Below, piece by piece: positions 17,755-25,628 of a stretch of 64,000 nucleotides of DNA (its first letter is position 1; the number at the start of each line of letters is the position of its first letter). The DNA comes from Mycobacteroides salmoniphilum (GTDB lineage: Bacteria; Actinomycetota; Actinomycetes; Mycobacteriales; Mycobacteriaceae), in contig NZ_CP024633.1 in the NCBI RefSeq assembly GCF_004924335.1, forward strand, positions 3,906,001-3,970,000, read 5' to 3'. The position numbers and the translations under genes were made by a program. The notes beneath the pieces are model-generated. The model had not been told where the DNA came from. It saw nothing but the letters and a program-made list of their open reading frames with translations, and searched no databases.

Positions 17755-19101
17755 TTAGAAGAGCACCTGCGCCACGGTATAGATGACCAAACCTGCCAGC
17801 GAACCCACTACGGTGCCGTTGATACGAATGAACTGCAGGTCACGGCCGACATGCAATTCGATCCGGCGACTGGCCTCCTCGGCGTCCCAACGCTCGATCG
17901 TTTCGGTGATGACGGCCGTTATCTCCGCGCCGTACTGATCCACCAGATGCCGGGCCGCACGTTCCACCCAACCGTCGACCTTGTCGCGTACAGAGTCGTC
18001 GTCGCGCAGCGTCTCCCCGATCCGCACCACGGTGTCCGCAATCCGGGTGCGTAGCTCGCTGGACGGATCGTCCACGGACTCGGTGATCATCTTCTTGGCG
18101 GCGGACCACGCTGTGGCCGCGGCGTTCTGGACTTCCGCGCGCGCCATCAACCGCGACTTGATCGCCTCGGCCTTGGCGATGGTCAGGTCGTCGTGCTGAA
18201 GATCGTCGGCGAACTCGTACAACAGCCTGTTCACGGATTGACGCAGGTCATGATCAGGATTGCGGCGCACCTTGTCCGTGAAGTCCACCAACTCGCGATA
18301 GATGCGGTCGCCCACGAAATGGTCGACGAATTTGGGTGTCCAGCCGGGCGAGTCACGCACCACCACTCGATCGATGGTGTCGCTGGCACCCAGCGCCCAC
18401 TCAAAGGCACGGTCGCACAGCAGCTGGATCACCGGCGCATGCCGGTCCTCCTTGAGCACCGTCGAGAGCACCCGCCCCACCGGCGGACCCCATGTGGGTT
18501 CGGCGATCCTTCGCACGATCACGCTGTCTATGGCCTGCTGCACGTCCTCATCGCGCAGCATCTGCGCGCCGACGCGGAGCACCGTGGAGGCCTCGGCCGC
18601 GACCCGCTCGGCATGCGACCGGTCACTCATCCACTTGCCCAGCCGGCCCGCGATCTGCGCATCCCGCACCTTGGCAGTGATGACGGCCGGCGACATGAAG
18701 TTCTCCCGGACGAAGTTCCCGAGCCCTTCCCCTAGCTGATCCTTCTTGCGCTTGATGATCGCTGTATGCGGGATCTTTAGCCCAAGCGGATGCCGGAACA
18801 AGGCGGTTACAGCAAACCAGTCTGCAAGCGCACCGACCATGCCCGCCTCTGCGGCCGCTCCGACATAACCCACCCAGCCCGGCGCACCGACCGACTGCCA
18901 CCAACGACAGGCCAGAAACAACACGGTGGCCGCGACCAGGAACCCCGTAGCCACGGCTTTCATTCGGCGAAGCTGCTTCTGGCGCTCCTCGTCGACGGCC
19001 GAATTACTCATCGCGAAGACGCCGCCGGATGCATTCCGCGTGCGCGGCTGATCGCTATGCTTGCCTGCCACTCCTCCATCATCCGGTATCGAGCGCGTCA
19101 C
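17755..19101 (-). CDS. DUF445 membrane-anchored protein (Rv0473 type)
   Basis: The 448-residue protein belongs to DUF445 (YjiN-like). It has N-terminal hydrophobic segments (about residues 48-66 'AVATGFLVAATVLFLACRWW' and 74-100 'GWVGYVGAAAEAGMVGALAD', ending in the family motif 'ADWFAVTALFRHPLGLKIPHTAIIKRKKDQ'), a long helical central part with repeated 'RIADTVVRIGETL'-like amphipathic helices, and a C-terminal transmembrane helix ('INGTVVGSLAGLVIYTVAQVLF'-like) that closes the protein. Function unknown. Starts at GTG 19071 or ATG 19011 are possible and would fit better with the divergent TetR promoter. Synteny matches Rv0473. Confidence 0.85.
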   Translation of the reverse strand: MTRSIPDDGGVAGKHSDQPRTRNASGGVFAMSNSAVDEERQKQLRRMKAVATGFLVAATVLFLACRWWQSVGAPGWVGYVGAAAEAGMVGALADWFAVTALFRHPLGLKIPHTAIIKRKKDQLGEGLGNFVRENFMSPAVITAKVRDAQIAGRLGKWMSDRSHAERVAAEASTVLRVGAQMLRDEDVQQAIDSVIVRRIAEPTWGPPVGRVLSTVLKEDRHAPVIQLLCDRAFEWALGASDTIDRVVVRDSPGWTPKFVDHFVGDRIYRELVDFTDKVRRNPDHDLRQSVNRLLYEFADDLQHDDLTIAKAEAIKSRLMARAEVQNAAATAWSAAKKMITESVDDPSSELRTRIADTVVRIGETLRDDDSVRDKVDGWVERAARHLVDQYGAEITAVITETIERWDAEEASRRIELHVGRDLQFIRINGTVVGSLAGLVIYTVAQVLF

Positions 19102-19124
19102 GCATCCCCGAGGGCCCCGTGAAG

Positions 19125-19146
19125 TAGTATCGGTTACAGATAACTA
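19125..19146. promoter_or_regulatory. Imperfect palindrome, candidate TetR operator
   Basis: TAGTATC (19125-19131) and GATAACTA (19139-19146) form an imperfect inverted repeat that also contains GTTA-4-TAAC. It lies in the promoter between the DUF445 gene and the TetR gene, seven bases before the TetR start, a typical autoregulatory site. Confidence 0.45.
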
Positions 19147-19153
19147 AGGGAAT

Positions 19154-19885
19154 GTGGCGATAACCGTGGCAAGTAAAACGCAGCCTGCGGCTATCAAGAC
19201 TGATGGTCGCAAGCGCCGCTGGCATAAGCACAAGGTCGAACGACGCACCGAACTCGTGGACGGCACCCTCGATGCCATCAGGCACCGGGGGCGCGATATC
19301 AGCATGGATGAGATCGCCTCCGACATCGGCGTCTCCAAGACGGTGCTCTACCGGTACTTCGTCGATAAGAACGATCTGACGACCGCCGTCATGACACGGT
19401 TCGCGCAGACCACCCTCATTCCCAAGATGGCCATGGCCCTGTCGGCCCGGCTGGATGGCTACGACCTCACCCGCACCGCGATCAAGGTGTACGTCGAGAC
19501 CGTGGCCGCCGAGCCCGAGATTTATCCGTTCGTCATGGCCAACAGCTCCACCAGCCGCAGCAAGGCCATCGCGGATTCCGAACGCATCATCGCCCGCATG
19601 CTCGCCCTCTCTCTGCGCCGCCAGATGTCCGAAGCGTCCATGGATACCCGCGGCGTGGAGCCATGGGCGTACATGATCGTCGGCGGCGTGCAGCTGGCCA
19701 CCCACTCGTGGATGTCGCACCCTCGGATGAGCTCCGATGAACTCATCGATTACCTGACGATGATCTCCTGGAACGCGGTGCTGGGCATCGTGGGTGTAGG
19801 TGGATCCCGGGAGAAGTTCGTCGACATGCCACACCCGTCACCGGTTCCTCCTCCACCACAAGCGCGTCAAACCCACTCCGCGTAA
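19154..19885 (+). CDS. TetR-family transcriptional regulator (Rv0472c type)
   Basis: The 243-residue protein has a TetR DNA-binding domain near residues 30-80 ('ELVDGTLDAIRHRGRDISMD', 'IGVSKTVLYRYFVDKNDLTTAV') and a helical ligand-binding domain after it. The Arg/Lys-rich N-terminus (RKRRWHKHKVERR) is a family trait. GTG 19154 and GTG 19166 are both possible starts. It is divergent from the DUF445 gene and upstream of the PPK2 gene by 25 bp. In M. tuberculosis the equivalent gene Rv0472c sits next to the mycolate cyclopropane synthase genes. The target genes here are unknown; a palindrome before its start suggests autoregulation. Confidence 0.9.
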   Translation: MAITVASKTQPAAIKTDGRKRRWHKHKVERRTELVDGTLDAIRHRGRDISMDEIASDIGVSKTVLYRYFVDKNDLTTAVMTRFAQTTLIPKMAMALSARLDGYDLTRTAIKVYVETVAAEPEIYPFVMANSSTSRSKAIADSERIIARMLALSLRRQMSEASMDTRGVEPWAYMIVGGVQLATHSWMSHPRMSSDELIDYLTMISWNAVLGIVGVGGSREKFVDMPHPSPVPPPPQARQTHSA

Positions 19886-19910
19886 GCCGACCTCGCTAGG
19901 GTCACAGGGC

Positions 19911-20750
19911 ATGACCCCCAGGATCGACACGTCCGCACTGCGCTACCGACCCGGCCTGTTGTTCGCCGATGTCGATACCCGGTCCACACCCGGGTTCGAC
20001 GGGTCGCGAGAGGACGGCGAAGCCCTGCAGGCCGAACTGTCCGAGCGCCTCGGGGGGCTACAAGAGATGCTGTACGCCAATGGGCGCAGCGGCGACCACC
20101 GCTCGGTGCTGCTGGTCCTGCAGGGCATGGATACCGCCGGCAAGGGAGGTATCGTCAAACATGTTGTGGGACAAGTTGATCCGCAAGGAATCGAACATGC
20201 GAGCTTCGGGGTTCCCACGGAGGAAGAACGTAAGCACCACTACCTGTGGCGCATTCGCAACGCATTGCCTGCAGGCGGGCAGCTCGGCGTCTTCGACCGT
20301 TCGCATTATGAGGACGTCCTGGTGGTGCGGGTGCACGACCTGGTGCCGCCGGAGGTCTGGGGCGCCCGCTATGACGAGATCAACGCCTTCGAGAAGGAGC
20401 TGACCGAGGCAGGGACGACAGTCCTCAAGGTCGCCCTCGTGGTATCACTCGACGAGCAGAAGGAGCGCCTCGCCGAGCGGCTGGACCGTCCGGACAAATA
20501 CTGGAAGTTCAATCCCAACGACATCGACGAGCGTGCGTTCTGGTCCGCCTACCGGGACGCGTATCAAGCGGTGTTAGAGAAGACGAGCACCGAGTACGCG
20601 CCCTGGCACGTCATCCCGTGCGACCGAAAGTGGTACAGCAGGCTCGCGGTCACTGCACTTCTCGACGAAACACTGGACGGCCTAAATCTCTCGTGGCCAC
20701 CCGCCGATTTCGATATCGAGGAACAGAAACGCCGCCTCGCGCAAGCGTGA
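19911..20750 (+). CDS. ppk2: PPK2-family polyphosphate kinase
   Basis: PPK2 enzymes transfer phosphate between polyphosphate and nucleoside mono- or diphosphates. The chosen start is ATG 19911 (MTPRIDTSALRYRPGLLFAD), giving 279 residues. The Walker A motif 'GMDTAGKGG' is at 72-80, the Walker B-like 'FDRSHYEDV' at 128-136, and the lid-region 'ERLDRPDKYWKFNPNDIDER' follows; all are diagnostic of the family. Whether it prefers AMP or ADP (class I to III) cannot be fixed by eye. It follows the TetR gene by 25 bp and is convergent with the cyclopropane synthase gene, sharing a hairpin at the junction that overlaps its last codons. Cytoplasmic. Confidence 0.9.
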   Translation: MTPRIDTSALRYRPGLLFADVDTRSTPGFDGSREDGEALQAELSERLGGLQEMLYANGRSGDHRSVLLVLQGMDTAGKGGIVKHVVGQVDPQGIEHASFGVPTEEERKHHYLWRIRNALPAGGQLGVFDRSHYEDVLVVRVHDLVPPEVWGARYDEINAFEKELTEAGTTVLKVALVVSLDEQKERLAERLDRPDKYWKFNPNDIDERAFWSAYRDAYQAVLEKTSTEYAPWHVIPCDRKWYSRLAVTALLDETLDGLNLSWPPADFDIEEQKRRLAQA

Positions 20751-20759
20751 GACGGCGTT
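20728..20759. terminator. Hairpin between convergent ppk2 and mycolate synthase
   Basis: Positions 20728-20742 pair with 20745-20759 over 15 positions with two mismatches, around a tiny AA loop. The hairpin overlaps the last codons of ppk2 and lies 17 bases beyond the stop of the convergent gene, so it may end transcription from both sides. Confidence 0.6.
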
Positions 20760-20775
20760 GACCTGTTAAGTCTCG

Positions 20776-21645
<870 letters not shown>

Positions 21646-21719
21646 TTACTGCAGCACCTAATTCCCATCACATTTTGGCTACTTTGTACTGGCCCGCAGA
21701 CTAGCACGGTCAACTGTGC

Positions 21720-22379
21720 CTATCTCTTAGGAACGGCCACCGGCCAGTCCAACTGCCCCAACAGCGCTCGAGCCGCCCCATCGACCAGTTCAGCATCCCC
21801 CGTGACCCCCAGAACGCGCAAGGTCGCATCGGCCAATGCCTCCGGAGCTATGGAATCACCGTCGGCGCGGAGCATGATCACCGACTCGACGAGCCGGAAG
21901 GGGAGGCGCTCCACCCCATGGCGGATCATCTCCGTACGGCACGCGGAGGCCGCCAGATCCTGATAGTGCGCGCGGAGCTGGTCTCGCTTGCGCCGGAACA
22001 CGACGAATCGATCGGCACGCAGATCCGGTAATAGATAGAGAGCGCCCAGATTCCACCGGCTCGCCGCCAGCTGGGCGGCGTCGGCGAGCGCAAGGGCATA
22101 GAGGCGCACGACCGGAGGCTCCGGGCGATCGGCAATCAGCGCCGCGTAATGCAGCGGCTGGTCGATCGTCATCGCCAGCAGCGCATCGAGGATGTCGTCC
22201 TTGGTCTTGAAGTGGTAATAGAGCGAGGCCTGCTGCACGCCCACCGACTCGGCGATGCGCCGGGTAGTGGTTGCCGCGAACCCGTCGGTGGTGAACAACT
22301 CGGCCGAGGCATCGAGGATTTCGTCGCGCGTGGTGTTCCCCTCGCGAATGGGACTGATACGCCGCGGTCGCCCTGACAT
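21720..22379 (-). CDS. TetR-family regulator of the adjacent nitrogen operon
   Basis: The start is ATG 22379 (MSGRPRRISPIREGNTTRDE), giving 219 residues. The helix-turn-helix is plain at about residues 18-65: 'ILDASAELFTTDGFAATTTRRIAESVGVQQASLYYHFKTKDD' region. The C-terminal domain is a helical ligand-binding fold. It is divergent from the permease-DUF1989-carboxyltransferase operon with about 260 bp between, the classic layout of a local repressor. A short palindrome, TCACC-T-GGTGA at 22424-22434, lies 45 bp upstream of its start. The ligand may be the imported nitrogen compound; this is inference. Confidence 0.9.
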   Translation of the reverse strand: MSGRPRRISPIREGNTTRDEILDASAELFTTDGFAATTTRRIAESVGVQQASLYYHFKTKDDILDALLAMTIDQPLHYAALIADRPEPPVVRLYALALADAAQLAASRWNLGALYLLPDLRADRFVVFRRKRDQLRAHYQDLAASACRTEMIRHGVERLPFRLVESVIMLRADGDSIAPEALADATLRVLGVTGDAELVDGAARALLGQLDWPVAVPKR

Positions 22380-22423
22380 GGTGCCGACCCTTCCATGTAC
22401 CCCTCGGCAACGCCCCGATTCCA

Positions 22424-22434
22424 TCACCTGGTGA
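22424..22434. promoter_or_regulatory. Short palindrome, candidate TetR operator
   Basis: TCACC-T-GGTGA is a five-base inverted repeat around one base, in the divergent promoter region between the TetR gene and the permease operon. It is short, so the assignment is tentative. Confidence 0.35.
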
Positions 22435-22565
22435 GCGTTTCGTCATCGCTCCGACATCTGCGCAACGACAATGTTACACCGCGCCCCCGTTCCGAAACGG
22501 CACTGTCACCCATGCGTACCGGTCGCCCGTCAGACTCATTACCTATCGCATGACAGATATTTCCT

Positions 22566-22586
22566 CCCACATAGACGTGGGTTTTT
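22566..22586 (+). terminator. Small hairpin with T5 tract in permease leader
   Basis: CCCAC (22566-22570) pairs with GTGGG (22577-22581) around a six-base loop and is followed by five T residues. It lies 54 bp before the permease start codon, so it could be a weak terminator in a leader RNA. I could not recognise a riboswitch aptamer before it. Confidence 0.4.
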
Positions 22587-22639
22587 CCGACCACACAGGG
22601 CGCAAAACATGCTGCCCGAGGACCGACCAGGGAGTGCCC

Positions 22640-24193
22640 ATGAACGCCCCAACGGCCACCCAATCCGCGGCTCGGTCCGCGGCGAGCATCGCCGGCTCCG
22701 ACTCCGACGACCTTGCCGCGTTCGGCTACAAACCTCAGCTGCATCGCAGCCTTGGCAAATTCGCGTCCTTCGCGGCAGGATTCTCATTCGTCTCGATCCT
22801 GACGACAATCTTCCAGCTGTTCGCCTTCGGGTTCAGCTTCGGCGGCCCGGCCTTCTTCTGGACCTGGCCGATCGTCTTCGCCGGGCAGTACATGGTGGCT
22901 CTGAACTTCGCCGAGCTCGCCGCGCGTTATCCGATCTCCGGCGCCATCTATCAATGGTCGCGCCGACTCGGTGGAGCCGTGGTGGGCTGGTTCGCCGGCT
23001 GGTTCATGATCATCGCCCAGATTGTCACCGCGTCCGCGGCCGCGATCGCGCTGCAGGTGGTGCTGCCCACGGTCTGGACCGGATTTCAGCTGGTCGGTAC
23101 CGATTCCTCGCTGACGAGTGTCAGCGGCGCGTCGAACGCCGTGCTGTTGGGATCGCTGCTGCTGGTCGTGACCACCGCCATCAACGCCGTCGGCGTCAAC
23201 TGGATGTCCCGGATCAACTCCATCGGTGTCACCTGCGAAATCGTCGGCGTGATCGCCGTGGTCGGCATGCTCTTCGCCAGCGCCGAGCGCGGCCCCAGCG
23301 TGGTGCTGCACACCGGCGACGCCGGCAGCGGATATCCGTGGGCGTTCCTGGCGGCGGGGCTCATGGCCGCCTACGTGCTCGTCGGATTCGGGTCGGCCAG
23401 CGAGCTCGCCGAGGAGACCCGCAACCCGCGTCGGGTTGCCCCGCGCACCATCTTGTCCGCGATCGTGGTGTCGGCGATCGGCGGGGCACTGATGATCCTG
23501 GGCGCGCTGATGGCCGCCCCCAGCCTCACCGACGGTCAGCTGGCCACCGGCGGCCTTCCTTATGTATTGGACAGCAAGCTGGCGTCCCCGTTCGGCACCC
23601 TGCTGCTCATCGACGTCGCGATCGCGGTGTTCGTCTGCACCCTCGCCATCCAGACCGCGGCCTCCCGGCTGATGTTCTCGATGGCCCGCGATGGCAAGCT
23701 GCCGTTCTCCACAGTGCTCTCGCACGTGAACCCACGCACCGGTACACCGATCGCTCCGGCCGTGGTCGTCGGGGTCTGCTGCGTCTTGATCCTGGTGGTC
23801 AACTTCGGCAACGCCGCACTGTTTACCAGCCTGTGCAGCGTCTGTATCGCCCTGATCTACCTGGCCTACCTGATGGTCACCACGCCATTGTTGTTGCGCC
23901 GCCTAGGGATCGGCGGAAGCAAGTGGGACGCAAACGTGGGGCAGACCGATGCCGACGGGCGCAAGCTCTTCTCGCTCGGACGATTCGGGCTCCCCATCAA
24001 TATCCTCGCCGTCGGCTATGGCGCCTTCATGGTCCTCAATCTGTCCTGGCCACGCTCGGCGGTTTTCGACCCGACGGGTGCACACCCCTATCTGGTGTGG
24101 ATAGCCCCCATCTGCATCGCCGCGGTGCTCATCGCCGGGATCTTGGCCTATCCCCGGCGCGCCGATTCCACCACCAAGGAGACCTCCCAATGA
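22640..24193 (+). CDS. APC-superfamily amino acid/amine permease
   Basis: The 517-residue protein is an APC-superfamily transporter with about 12 transmembrane helices, starting after a cytoplasmic N-terminus (LAAFGYKPQLHRSLGKFASF). The 'GFSFVSILTTIFQLFAFGFS' helix 1, 'ARYPISGAIYQWSRRLGG' loop and 'VLVGFGSASELAEETRNPRR' segment match the amino acid/choline/GABA-type permeases. ATG 22640 is chosen because GGGAG lies five bases before it. It overlaps the next gene by four bases. In this position, ahead of two DUF1989 genes, such permeases are thought to import urea-, guanidine- or amide-type nitrogen compounds; the actual substrate is not visible. Confidence 0.9.
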   Translation: MNAPTATQSAARSAASIAGSDSDDLAAFGYKPQLHRSLGKFASFAAGFSFVSILTTIFQLFAFGFSFGGPAFFWTWPIVFAGQYMVALNFAELAARYPISGAIYQWSRRLGGAVVGWFAGWFMIIAQIVTASAAAIALQVVLPTVWTGFQLVGTDSSLTSVSGASNAVLLGSLLLVVTTAINAVGVNWMSRINSIGVTCEIVGVIAVVGMLFASAERGPSVVLHTGDAGSGYPWAFLAAGLMAAYVLVGFGSASELAEETRNPRRVAPRTILSAIVVSAIGGALMILGALMAAPSLTDGQLATGGLPYVLDSKLASPFGTLLLIDVAIAVFVCTLAIQTAASRLMFSMARDGKLPFSTVLSHVNPRTGTPIAPAVVVGVCCVLILVVNFGNAALFTSLCSVCIALIYLAYLMVTTPLLLRRLGIGGSKWDANVGQTDADGRKLFSLGRFGLPINILAVGYGAFMVLNLSWPRSAVFDPTGAHPYLVWIAPICIAAVLIAGILAYPRRADSTTKETSQ

Positions 24194-25023
24194 CGACCGC
24201 GACCACCAAGGGAGCGCGGGATCACGCCCGCTCGCAGGCCGGCCAGATCACCGACGCGATGCCGGTGCTCCCCGCGTCCAACTGGCCCTGGACCCCCGAT
24301 GATGTCGATCCTCTGACACTCACCTGGGCCGAGACCATCCCCGGAGGCCGGTACGCCGGCAAGGTGCTCGGTCGCGGCACCCGGTTGCGGCTCACCGACG
24401 TCACCGGCTCCGCGTGCGTGAGCGTAGTGCTGCTGCGTGCCGACGCCCCATGGGAGCGACTCAACGTCGCCGACACCGTCAAGGTTCCATGGCAGGCCTA
24501 TCTCGGCGCCGGGCATCCGCTGCTCTCGGATCAGGGTCGGGTGCTGGCCACCATCGTCGCCGACAGTTCCGGACATCACGACACCTTCTGCGGAACCAGT
24601 ACGTTGACCGCGAACACCGCCAAATACGGTGCGGGTGATCTCTATTCAGCGAGCCCGGCCGGGCGCGAACTGTTCACGCTGGCGGCGGCCAAGCATGGGC
24701 TCGCCCTCCGCGATATCGGTCCATCGGTGTCGCTCTTCCACGGCGTCCGCGCCGAAGCCGACGGTACGCTGCGCAGCTCCGGCACCGCGGGGCCGGGGGC
24801 CGCGGTGGATCTGCTGATCCACCTACCGGTGATCGCCCTGCTGGTGAACACCGCGCATCCCCTCGACCCATCGGACACCTTTGACACCGGGCCCGTCCAG
24901 GTGCTGGCGTGGCCCGCGCTCGATGAGCTGGTCGACCTGCCCAACAAGGACCCGGAATATCAACGTGCCGTGCTCAATACCGAAGACGCCTGGGCCGCGG
25001 CACAGAATGGAGATTCCCTGTGA
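24190..25023 (+). CDS. DUF1989 protein, urea carboxylase-associated type 1
   Basis: The 277-residue protein is of the urea-amidolyase-associated type (DUF1989). Members form hetero-oligomers with the next gene product; in guanidine-degrading bacteria such pairs have been shown to act as carboxyguanidine deiminase (CgdAB). Typical features are 'TIPGGRYAGKVLGRGTRLRL', 'SSGHHDTFCGTST' with a Cys/His cluster, and 'SVSLFHGVRAEADGTL'. ATG 24190 overlaps the permease stop (ATGA), and its own end overlaps the next start by four bases, so all are coupled. A much longer frame extends upstream through the permease gene but is only its shadow. The deiminase role depends on the missing carboxylase partner discussed elsewhere. 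Confidence 0.88.
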   Translation: MTTATTKGARDHARSQAGQITDAMPVLPASNWPWTPDDVDPLTLTWAETIPGGRYAGKVLGRGTRLRLTDVTGSACVSVVLLRADAPWERLNVADTVKVPWQAYLGAGHPLLSDQGRVLATIVADSSGHHDTFCGTSTLTANTAKYGAGDLYSASPAGRELFTLAAAKHGLALRDIGPSVSLFHGVRAEADGTLRSSGTAGPGAAVDLLIHLPVIALLVNTAHPLDPSDTFDTGPVQVLAWPALDELVDLPNKDPEYQRAVLNTEDAWAAAQNGDSL

Positions 25024-25628
25024 CAAGCACGGTTCTCGACCAGGTAGTACCCGCCCGCGCACCCTGGAGCGCCGTGGTCGCCGCGGGAGATGTGTTGACC
25101 ATCATCGACCTGTTGGGCAACCAGGCCGTCGACACCCTGTTGTATTCGGCGGCCGATACCGCGGTGCGCTACTCGGCGCAGGCGACCATCGCAGCACAAG
25201 GAAACCTGTTCCTGCGCAGCGGAACCGTACTGCGCGCCGAGGACGGCAGCCCGCTGATGACGATCGTCGAGGATGAGGTGGGCAGCCACGACACCATCGG
25301 CGGCGCGTGTTCCCAGGAATCGAACACCCTGCGCTACGGGCATCACACCAAACACCAACACGCATGCGTGGAGAACTTCCTGCTCGAAGGTGCCAAATGG
25401 GGCCTGGGTAAGCGAGACCTGGTGTCCAACATCAACTTCTATATGAATGTCCCGGTAGACGAGGACGGAACCCTCGGCATCGTTGACGGCCTCTCCGCAC
25501 CGGGCAAGAAGATCAGGCTCCGGGCCGAGATCGACACCCTGGTGCTGGTGTCGAACTGCCCGCAGATCAACAATCCGTGCAACGGATTCGATCCCACGCC
25601 GGTGCGGATGACGGTGGAGAGCGCATGA
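25020..25628 (+). CDS. DUF1989 protein, urea carboxylase-associated type 2
   Basis: The 202-residue protein is the second DUF1989 partner. 'VAAGDVLTIIDLLGNQAVDTL', 'EDEVGSHDTIGGACSQESNT' (His and Cys metal-site candidates), 'CVENFLLEGAKWGLGKRDLV' and 'SNCPQINNPCNGFDPTPVRM' are family signatures. It probably forms a heterodimer with the preceding protein and acts on a carboxylated nitrogen compound, as CgdAB does on carboxyguanidine. Its start overlaps the upstream stop by four bases and its stop overlaps the carboxyltransferase start at 25625. Confidence 0.88.
   Translation: MTSTVLDQVVPARAPWSAVVAAGDVLTIIDLLGNQAVDTLLYSAADTAVRYSAQATIAAQGNLFLRSGTVLRAEDGSPLMTIVEDEVGSHDTIGGACSQESNTLRYGHHTKHQHACVENFLLEGAKWGLGKRDLVSNINFYMNVPVDEDGTLGIVDGLSAPGKKIRLRAEIDTLVLVSNCPQINNPCNGFDPTPVRMTVESA

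Noticed and set aside
22550..22639. Guanidine (ykkC-type) riboswitch before the permease
   Set aside because: GGG, CCG and GCCCGAGG elements are present, but the order and the conserved loop sequences of the aptamer do not fit.
22471..24189. Long frame through the permease gene that continues into the DUF1989 gene
   Set aside because: Arg/Pro-rich shadow of the permease; only the part from ATG 24190 is a real gene.
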